From Clostridia bacterium (GTDB taxonomy: Bacteria > Bacillota > Clostridia > Oscillospirales > Acutalibacteraceae): DNA of 64,000 nt. Below the pieces are notes generated by a model. That model saw nothing but the letters and a program-made list of their open reading frames with translations, did no database searches and was not told the origin of the DNA. The stretch spans positions 603,542 to 667,541 of the forward strand of contig JAFTSH010000001.1 in assembly GCA_017467405.1 (NCBI GenBank). Direction: 5' to 3'. Position numbers and translations under genes: made by a program. Positions 57,942 to 64,000 of the stretch are shown here, piece after piece; the stretch's first letter is position 1, and the number at the start of each line of letters is the position of its first letter.

Positions 57942-59282
57942 ATGGCAAGACCCGTCGTGGCAATAGTCGGACGGCCTAACGTTGGCAAGTCAACCCTGTT
58001 TAATAAGCTTGCGGGACGAAGAGTTTCGATTGTTGACGATACTCCCGGAGTTACTCGCGACAGGATATATGCTGAGTGCGAGTGGCGCAGCAGAAAGTTC
58101 CTTGCTGTTGATACGGGCGGTATTGAACCGCGTTCTGATGATATTATTCTTTCTCAGATGCGCATCCAGGCTGAACTCGCCATGGAAACCGCCGACGTTA
58201 TAGTTCTGGTTACTGACCTGACCTCAGGCGTGGTTGCCACCGATGCCGAGGTGGCTGAAATGCTCAGAAAATGCGGTCGACCCGTTGTGCTTTGCGTAAA
58301 CAAGTGTGACCGAGTAGGTAAATTGCCGGACGATTTTTATGAGTTTTACAATCTCGGCCTTGGTGATCCCTTTGCGGTGTCTTCCGTGCACGGACACGGA
58401 ACGGGCGATCTGCTTGATAAGATCTTTGAATATTTCCCTTCGGAAGACGAAGGAGATACCGAGGACGACTATATCAAGGTTGCCGTAATAGGCAAGCCCA
58501 ACGTCGGAAAATCTTCGCTTGTCAACCGTGTAACGGGACAGAACAGGGCAATCGTATCCGATATTGCAGGAACGACCCGTGACGCTACCGATTCGTATAT
58601 TGAAAATCGCTTCGGAAAATATGTATTTATCGATACTGCGGGACTCAGAAGAAAAAGTCGAGTTTCACACGCCGACGACGTTATCGAGAAATACAGCGTG
58701 CTCCGTGCCGAGATGGCGGTTGAACGTGCCGACGTTTGCGTTATTATGATTGATGCCGTCGAGGGCTTCACCGAGCAGGACTCAAAGGTAGCGGGAATTG
58801 CACACGAACAGGGAAAAGCCTGTATTATTGCGGTAAATAAGTGGGATGCCGTTGATAAGGACGGCAGCAGGATGGATAGTGAAAGAAAGAAGCTTATGAA
58901 CGATTTTTCTTTTATGTCCTATGCTCCCATAATCTTTATTTCGGCCGCTACCGGTCAACGTGTCGACAAGCTTTTTGAGCTTATCAATTACGTGCACAGT
59001 CAGAACACGATGAGAATAGCTACGGGAATGTTGAACGACGTTCTGGCAGATGCAACCGCACACGTACAACCGCCTACCGATAAGGGAAAGCGTCTTAAGA
59101 TATATTATATGACACAGGCCTCGGTTTGTCCGCCGACGTTCGTCTGCTTTTGCAACCGTGCCGAGCTGTTTCATTTTTCTTATCAACGTTACCTCGAAAA
59201 CCGTATCCGTTCAACCTTCGGCCTCGAGGGTACTCCCGTTCGGTTTGTTATCAGAGAGCGCGGGGACGGTAGCACAAAATAA
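57942..59282 (+). CDS. der: Ribosome biogenesis GTPase Der
   Basis: Double GTPase needed for 50S assembly. It has 446 residues. First G domain: GRPNVGKSTLFN (9-20), DTPGVTRD and NKCD near residue 118. Second: GKPNVGKSSLVN near residue 183, DTAGLRRKS near 230 and NKWDAVD near 298. The KH-like C-terminal domain follows. Der is essential in the bacteria tested. It is followed by plsY and gpsA, a frequent order in Clostridia. Confidence 0.97.
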   Translation: MARPVVAIVGRPNVGKSTLFNKLAGRRVSIVDDTPGVTRDRIYAECEWRSRKFLAVDTGGIEPRSDDIILSQMRIQAELAMETADVIVLVTDLTSGVVATDAEVAEMLRKCGRPVVLCVNKCDRVGKLPDDFYEFYNLGLGDPFAVSSVHGHGTGDLLDKIFEYFPSEDEGDTEDDYIKVAVIGKPNVGKSSLVNRVTGQNRAIVSDIAGTTRDATDSYIENRFGKYVFIDTAGLRRKSRVSHADDVIEKYSVLRAEMAVERADVCVIMIDAVEGFTEQDSKVAGIAHEQGKACIIAVNKWDAVDKDGSRMDSERKKLMNDFSFMSYAPIIFISAATGQRVDKLFELINYVHSQNTMRIATGMLNDVLADATAHVQPPTDKGKRLKIYYMTQASVCPPTFVCFCNRAELFHFSYQRYLENRIRSTFGLEGTPVRFVIRERGDGSTK

Positions 59283-59301
59283 TTTAACGGAGTGATTGGT
59301 A

Positions 59302-60012
59302 ATGTCTTTTGAGGTTATTGCTTTATTAGGCTTTGCTGTAGTGGCAGTAGTTGCTTATCTGTTGGGCAGTATCAGCTTTGCTGTTATATTTTCCACAGCT
59401 TTTACCAAAAAGGATGTCAGGGACGAGGGAAGCGGAAACGCCGGAATGACCAACGTTCTGCGTACCGCAGGCGCTCTTCCGGGTGTGCTGACCTGTGTCG
59501 GTGATTTCGGTAAGGCTGCTCTTTCGGCGGTGTTCGGAATGTACATAGCCGTGCCTTATCTCAATACATTTGCGCCGTCGGGAATGGTGCTTTTGCCCGT
59601 GTACGGCGGAATAATCGGCGCGATTTTTTGTATGCTCGGTCACGTTTTTCCGTTGTTCTTTCAGTTCAGAGGCGGAAAGGGAATAATGGCCGCTATCGGA
59701 GCTATCACGATTATAGATTGGCGGATTGCTTGCATATTGCTTGCTGTGTTTTTCATTGTGCTTATTTTCACAAAGATAGTTTCGGCGTCTTCGATTGCTG
59801 CTGCGGCAAGCTATCCCATTGCAACGTTTTTTATGTCGTACTTCGTGAGCCGTGAGCTTGCAACGGGTAATATCCACATTTTTGGTTTGCCTGCGTGGGC
59901 TTTTGAAACTGCAGGCGCCGTCATAATGGCAGTGATAACCATCTCGAAGCACAGCGGAAACATAAAGAGACTGATCCGCGGTGAAGAAAAGAGTCTTAAG
60001 GTCAAAAAGTGA
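59302..60012 (+). CDS. plsY: Glycerol-3-phosphate acyltransferase PlsY
   Basis: Uses acyl-phosphate (from PlsX or FakAB) to acylate glycerol 3-phosphate. It has 236 residues with about five membrane helices. LLGSISFAVIFS is near residue 22, EGSGNAGMTNVLRTAG near 45 and LGHVFPLFFQFRGGKGIMAA near 112, the three PlsY motifs. ATG 59302 was chosen, nine bases after ACGGAG, over a TTG at 59296. Its glycerol 3-phosphate is made by the next gene, gpsA. Confidence 0.95.
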   Translation: MSFEVIALLGFAVVAVVAYLLGSISFAVIFSTAFTKKDVRDEGSGNAGMTNVLRTAGALPGVLTCVGDFGKAALSAVFGMYIAVPYLNTFAPSGMVLLPVYGGIIGAIFCMLGHVFPLFFQFRGGKGIMAAIGAITIIDWRIACILLAVFFIVLIFTKIVSASSIAAAASYPIATFFMSYFVSRELATGNIHIFGLPAWAFETAGAVIMAVITISKHSGNIKRLIRGEEKSLKVKK

Positions 60013-60060
60013 GAAACGCGCTTACTTTGACCAATTATACATTAAGGAGAATGTGCTCAT

Positions 60061-61077
60061 ATGAGTAAAATAGCTGTTCTCGGTTCCGGAGGTTGGGGAA
60101 CCGCTCTGGCTGTAATGCTTTCCAACAAGGGACACGACGTGTCTCTTTGGTCGGTTTTTCCTGAAGAAATTGAAGGAATAAAGGCTGCCGGCGAAAACGC
60201 AAAGCTTCTCCCCGGAGTTAAGATCTCTGAAAGTATAAAGCTTACTACCGATAAGAATTGTGTGAGCGGCGTTGATTTGGTCGTTATGGCGGTGCCTTCT
60301 TTTGCCGTCAGGACTACCGCACGTTCATTTGCGGGATACATTGCTGACGGTACAGTGGTTACGAACGTAGCAAAAGGTATTGAAGAATCCACCTTGAAGT
60401 TTTTGACTGAGGTTATCTCGGAAGAGCTTCCCAACGTGAGAATTACGGCCCTTTCCGGCCCTTCTCACGCCGAAGAGGTTGGCAGGGGAATGCCTACCAG
60501 CGTTGCGGTGGCTTCTTTGGATATTGAAGCTGCTGAATATGTTCAGAATATTATGATGAACGAAACCCTTCGAATATATACAAACCCCGACGTTATGGGT
60601 GTTGAGTTGTCGGGTGCAGTAAAAAACGTTATTGCGCTTTCGGCCGGTGTTTGTGACGGAATGGGTTACGGTGACAATACAAAAGCGGCTCTTATAACCA
60701 GGGGACTCAATGAGATAACGAGAATAGGCGTTGCTATGGGTGCCACCGAGGCTACCTTTGCCGGATTGGCCGGAATAGGTGATCTGATAGTAACCTGCAC
60801 GTCTATGCACAGCCGTAACAGAAGATTCGGAATACTTATCGGAAAGGGATACAGTGTTGATAAGGCTCTTAAAGAGATCGGTATGACGGTCGAGGGTTAC
60901 CATGCTGCAAAATCGGCAATGCTGTTGGTTCGCAAAATTGGTGTCGAGGCTCCGATAATCGAAAGCTGTTATAGGGTTCTCTACGAAAATCTCTCTCCGT
61001 GCGACGCTTTGGTAACACTTATGGGACGTCCTCAGAAGTGTGAAATAGAGAACGCCGATCTTCAAAATTGGTTATAA
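60061..61077 (+). CDS. gpsA: Glycerol-3-phosphate dehydrogenase (NAD(P)+)
   Basis: Makes glycerol 3-phosphate from DHAP for PlsY. It has 338 residues. KIAVLGSGGWGTALAVML opens the Rossmann fold. ALSGPSHAEEVGRGMPTSV is near residue 135, LSGAVKNVIALSAGVCDGMG near 182 and the substrate-binding SRNRRFG near 255. It has an AAGGAG site 13 bases before its ATG. It ends the der-plsY-gpsA run before a strong terminator. Confidence 0.97.
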   Translation: MSKIAVLGSGGWGTALAVMLSNKGHDVSLWSVFPEEIEGIKAAGENAKLLPGVKISESIKLTTDKNCVSGVDLVVMAVPSFAVRTTARSFAGYIADGTVVTNVAKGIEESTLKFLTEVISEELPNVRITALSGPSHAEEVGRGMPTSVAVASLDIEAAEYVQNIMMNETLRIYTNPDVMGVELSGAVKNVIALSAGVCDGMGYGDNTKAALITRGLNEITRIGVAMGATEATFAGLAGIGDLIVTCTSMHSRNRRFGILIGKGYSVDKALKEIGMTVEGYHAAKSAMLLVRKIGVEAPIIESCYRVLYENLSPCDALVTLMGRPQKCEIENADLQNWL

Positions 61078-61109
61078 ATTTTTTATCAAATATCGTTTTG
61101 TTTTACGCT

Positions 61110-61141
61110 GCCGACGGGTATTTCCCGTCGGCTTTTTCTTT
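61110..61141 (+). terminator. Terminator after gpsA
   Basis: GCCGACGGG and CCCGTCGGC pair over nine bases around TATTT, followed by TTTTTCTTT. Confidence 0.92.
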
Positions 61142-61179
61142 AATACATATTTTTCAAACACCATATTTATTAAAAACTA

Positions 61180-61208
61180 TTGTCATATTACGCGATATTT
61201 GGTATAAT
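61180..61208 (+). promoter_or_regulatory. Promoter for the dockerin protein gene
   Basis: TTGTCA, a 17-base spacer and TATAAT, about 20 bases before the ribosome site. The cohesin gene downstream has no separate promoter in the 16-base gap, so it likely shares this transcript. Confidence 0.7.
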
Positions 61209-61246
61209 CACCTCGAATAACGAAAAAGAAGGGTGGGTAAACAGTC

Positions 61247-63568
61247 GTGATGACCTTAAGACGATCGTTGAAGATGACGGCAGCTTTTGTTTTGTCCGTC
61301 GTTATTGTGTTGCTGTCTGCGCTGTCTGCCCCCTTTGTTCTTGCGGCGGATAATCATAAGGGAAGTGACTATTCTGCCAACCAGTATGTAGCGGGAAGAC
61401 TTGACGTCATTCTTTCGGAATTCCCGGTGGGTTCGTATTATACCTTTGACGGTAAAGCTTGTGACCATCACGGATCCGGTTGCTCCTATTTCGGAGGTTG
61501 TAATTGCCGTTCGTATATAAACGACCCCGAAAAGGAAAATAAGCAGATAAAGTTTAATTCCATTCAGTGCATGGGCTTTGCACATTATTGTTTCTATAAA
61601 ATTTTCGGGTTTATTGACCGCAAGGAATACGACACCTCTCTTTATTATTCGTTAGGTAGCATTTCTTCCTCTGATATGACTGCGGATAACTGCAGAAAGC
61701 TGTTACTGCAGGCCCAGACAGGTGCACATATACGAATTGCAAATAAGCACTCGATGGTTTATCTGTCAGGAAACGATAAAGAGATGACAGTTCTTCATTG
61801 TAACGCTGATGCTCAGTGCGGTATATCGGTCAAAACTTGGACCTGGGAATCGTTTGCTTCTAACTTTAAGAGCTGGGGAATAGGTTACGTCAATATGCCG
61901 AAGACCTATCCAAACTCGTCAGGTAAATCTATAGTTTCAGCCTCACGTCCTCAGTACACCGCTGCATCGTCCGTGAAACTTAACTGGACACAGGTGGGAG
62001 GAGTCGACGAGTATACCGTAAAGATTTACTCCTACGATTCATCCGATAATAGTGAAAAGCTCGTTAAAACTCTTTCCGGGCTTTCGGGAAGTACGACGAC
62101 ACTGTCCGGTCTGACGCCAAACACGGTTTATCGTGCGTATATTTACTGTAGCAGTTCGTCCTCTCCGGATTCTTCCGCCTTCTTTTATGTTGCCGAAACA
62201 ACGGCGTCGGTTTACGGACAGACTGTGCGTGAGGGCGTCTTCGGATTAAAAAACAGAGCTTTGTCCCGGATGATGAACGTCAATGGAAGTACTACTGCCG
62301 ATAACGTATCTGTTAACACGGCTTCTTATGCTAAAAAGGCGGCTCAGCAGTTCTACTTCAGTTATGTCGGTGACGGAATGTATAAGATATATTCCGCATC
62401 GGCCGATAACACAAAGGTGCTGAGCATAAACGTTGGTGCTGATTCAAAGGTCTCCTCCGGCGATGCTTTGAATATTTTCGGGGTTTCCGCAGAGCTTGGC
62501 GACAGACAACTGTTTTATATAGTTCCGCAGTCTGACGGGACCTATTGCTTCGAGAGCGTTTCAAAACCGGGATTTGTTCTTAACGCCGTTTCGGATGATG
62601 CCGTTGTGCTGAAGGCAAAGGCACAGTCTGCGTCTTACGCGTGGTCGTTCTGCGATCTTGACGGAAAGGAAACGGATCCTACCGTAACTTCTGCCAAGTA
62701 CGTAATAGGCGTTTACAAGATTGCGACCGAATCGACCTCGCTTAACGTCCGTGAGGGCGCGGGAACTTCATACGCCAAGGCCGGAACGATTTCAAAGGGA
62801 GCAACGGTTACCGTAACAGCTATTGACGGTGATTGGGGTTACATAACCCACGGCTCGGTTTCGGGCTGGATCAGCCTTGAATATACTACCTTTGTATCCG
62901 CGTCGATAACCTCGATTTCGATCGAAACAATGCCTGAAAAGGTCAAGTATTCGGTTGGGGATAAGATCGACAGCGCTGGACTTGCAATCAAGGTGTTTAT
63001 GAGTGACGGTACGACTAAAACGGTGTCTGACGGATTTGAGCTTAACTATGATTTCACAACCGCCGGAAAGAAGACTGTCGTTGTAAACTATGAGGGTAAG
63101 ACGACGACGTATCCCGTTACGGTGCTCGGTGAAATGCCTTCGGAAATTATGACGGAGCTGTATCACGTCGATACTCAAAACGGTTACCTGACAAACGTAC
63201 CTTGTGACGTTACGCTTGATGAATTTTTAGGCGGATTTTACGCCGCTGATTTTATCAAGGTGTACAGTGATAACAAGGAGATATCGGCCGAAACGAAAAT
63301 CGGAACCGGAATGGTTATCAAGCTTACCGACGGTAAGACGGTAAACCAAACCCTTACGATTATAGTTACCGGAGACGCCAATGGAGACGGAACGGTAAAT
63401 ATCACCGATATGATTTCTTTGAGAGCGCATATCCTTGAGAAGAATTTGCTGAAGGGTATATATCTGTTGGCTGCCGATACGTCAGATGACGGTGTTGCAA
63501 ACATAACGGATTACATTCAGATGAGGGCACACATTCTTGAGAAAACGCCCATAAAAGCACATAAATAA
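61247..63568 (+). CDS. Secreted modular protein: Cys-amidase-like domain, FN3, SH3b, Ig-like and dockerin
   Basis: It has 773 residues. A signal peptide ends near residue 34 (FVLAA). Next comes a Cys-rich stretch (Cys72, 79, 85, 87) and a papain/NlpC-like domain with candidate Cys108 (IQCMGFAHYC) and His168 (ANKHSMVYL). FN3 follows at about 232-320, then a beta-trefoil-like lectin part at about 328-470. SH3b is at about 488-550 (SLNVREGAGTSYAK) and a bacterial Ig-like domain at about 553-626. Last is a dockerin at about 708-768, with both calcium loops DANGDGTVNITD and DTSDDGVANITD. Probably a wall- or glycan-targeted amidase delivered to a cohesin. GTG 61247 or ATG 61250 may be the start. 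Confidence 0.85.
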   Translation: MMTLRRSLKMTAAFVLSVVIVLLSALSAPFVLAADNHKGSDYSANQYVAGRLDVILSEFPVGSYYTFDGKACDHHGSGCSYFGGCNCRSYINDPEKENKQIKFNSIQCMGFAHYCFYKIFGFIDRKEYDTSLYYSLGSISSSDMTADNCRKLLLQAQTGAHIRIANKHSMVYLSGNDKEMTVLHCNADAQCGISVKTWTWESFASNFKSWGIGYVNMPKTYPNSSGKSIVSASRPQYTAASSVKLNWTQVGGVDEYTVKIYSYDSSDNSEKLVKTLSGLSGSTTTLSGLTPNTVYRAYIYCSSSSSPDSSAFFYVAETTASVYGQTVREGVFGLKNRALSRMMNVNGSTTADNVSVNTASYAKKAAQQFYFSYVGDGMYKIYSASADNTKVLSINVGADSKVSSGDALNIFGVSAELGDRQLFYIVPQSDGTYCFESVSKPGFVLNAVSDDAVVLKAKAQSASYAWSFCDLDGKETDPTVTSAKYVIGVYKIATESTSLNVREGAGTSYAKAGTISKGATVTVTAIDGDWGYITHGSVSGWISLEYTTFVSASITSISIETMPEKVKYSVGDKIDSAGLAIKVFMSDGTTKTVSDGFELNYDFTTAGKKTVVVNYEGKTTTYPVTVLGEMPSEIMTELYHVDTQNGYLTNVPCDVTLDEFLGGFYAADFIKVYSDNKEISAETKIGTGMVIKLTDGKTVNQTLTIIVTGDANGDGTVNITDMISLRAHILEKNLLKGIYLLAADTSDDGVANITDYIQMRAHILEKTPIKAHK

Positions 63569-63584
63569 CAGGGGAGGGTATTAA

Positions 63585-64000
63585 ATGCTTAAAAAAATAT
63601 TTTCTGCTGTAACGGCAATTGTTATTTTGGTTGCTTTGGTGGTAATGGTGGCACCTGCGACTTTGGCTGCAAGTGCATCTCTGACCGGAACGAAGACCGT
63701 GAGGGCAGGCGATACGATAACGATAACGCTGAACGTCGGAGGAACGAATATCGTTGGCGGACAGGGCACTCTTTCTTACGATACGTCTTTGCTGACCTTG
63801 AAGAGCACGACAAAAAAGATATCTTCACCGTGGTCGGTGGATGTTAACGGCAATGTTGTTATGTTCGCTGATGAATCACTCGAGTCTCCGATCAATTCGA
63901 CGAAGGCCATTATCAGCGTTAAGTTTCAGATAAAAAGCAGTGTTGCTGTCGGCACCAAGATTTCGGTTTCTATGAAAAACTGTGTTCTTACTGATACTTC
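63585..64000 (+). CDS. Secreted cohesin-domain protein, 3' partial
   Basis: The frame opens at ATG 63585 after a strong GGGGAGGG site and runs off the window; 138 residues are visible. A signal peptide reaches about residue 30 (ATLAA). The rest is a cohesin-like beta sandwich: KTVRAGDTITITLNVGG, then GGQGTLSYDTSLLTL, then SSPWSVDVNGNVVMFADES and AIISVKFQIKSS. It begins 16 bases after a dockerin gene, so a scaffold for that protein is likely. More domains may follow outside the window. Confidence 0.85.
   Translation, partial: MLKKIFSAVTAIVILVALVVMVAPATLAASASLTGTKTVRAGDTITITLNVGGTNIVGGQGTLSYDTSLLTLKSTTKKISSPWSVDVNGNVVMFADESLESPINSTKAIISVKFQIKSSVAVGTKISVSMKNCVLTDT

Noticed and set aside
63581..63828. 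Minus-strand small frames at the window end
   Set aside because: They lie opposite the cohesin gene, which has a strong ribosome site and signal peptide.
1..64000. Mobile elements, phage genes, CRISPR arrays, tRNA or rRNA genes
   Set aside because: Looked for on both strands; no transposase, integrase, spaced direct repeat array, tRNA cloverleaf or rRNA sequence was recognised.

Overview
The window looks like a chromosomal stretch from an anaerobic, spore-forming Clostridia of the Oscillospiraceae/Ruminococcaceae type. The pointers are the GerW/YtfJ sporulation protein, a dockerin protein beside a cohesin protein, meso-diaminopimelate dehydrogenase, the FakA/FakB fatty acid kinase, TTGACA/TATAAT promoters, strong GGAGG ribosome binding sites with some TTG/GTG starts, and riboswitch types common in Firmicutes. 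No tRNA, rRNA, insertion sequence, phage gene or CRISPR array was seen. Assignment below the class level is inference.

Layout. 1-8.7 kb: the end of argG, a secreted cyclophilin, xpt, a four-gene BMP-type nucleoside ABC transporter, and tcdA. 8.7-19.5 kb: a ZTP riboswitch followed by an eight-gene purine operon (purE, purF, purM, purN, a PurO-like IMP cyclohydrolase, a stand-alone AICAR formyltransferase, purD, full-length purL). 19.6-31.7 kb: a two-domain beta-helix lipoprotein, a cysteine synthase, a frameshifted lipoprotein gene, ddh, a small membrane protein, a GH2 glycosidase, the ytfI-gerW sporulation pair, two alpha/beta hydrolases and a glycosyltransferase-GtrA fusion. 31.7-36.3 kb (minus): fakB-fakB-fakA-plsX, which activates fatty acids for phospholipid synthesis. 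36.5-46.6 kb: an alpha/beta hydrolase with a Cys elbow, a NodB deacetylase, a HAD phosphatase, an alanine/glycine symporter under a tandem glycine riboswitch, phosphoglucomutase, an XRE regulator, tmcAL, ackA and acpP. 46.6-51.4 kb: a phosphodiesterase, three tiny uncharacterised genes in a row, proBA, and a DUF378 gene whose leader can fold into a hairpin plus pseudoknot, then a VanY-type peptidase. 51.5-61.1 kb: a housekeeping run with murA, a WalJ-like hydrolase, rlmH, a cyclophilin, a RluA-family synthase, DUF177-rpmF, a DUF512 radical SAM protein, der, plsY and gpsA. 61.2-64 kb: a secreted modular Cys-amidase ending in a dockerin, then a secreted cohesin protein cut by the window end.

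Themes. Purines appear twice: salvage and uptake (xpt plus the BMP transporter) and de novo synthesis (the pur operon), where the de novo genes are controlled by ZTP, an intermediate-derived alarmone. The pathway shown has two departures from the textbook set: PurF lacks the usual N-terminal Cys nucleophile, and the two PurH activities sit on separate proteins with an archaeal-type cyclohydrolase. Phospholipid synthesis is spread over fakAB-plsX, acpP and plsY-gpsA. The most open-ended items are the dockerin-cohesin pair, the DUF378 leader RNA, the three-gene micro-operon at 47.2-48.0 kb, and the Cys-elbow hydrolase paired with a deacetylase.
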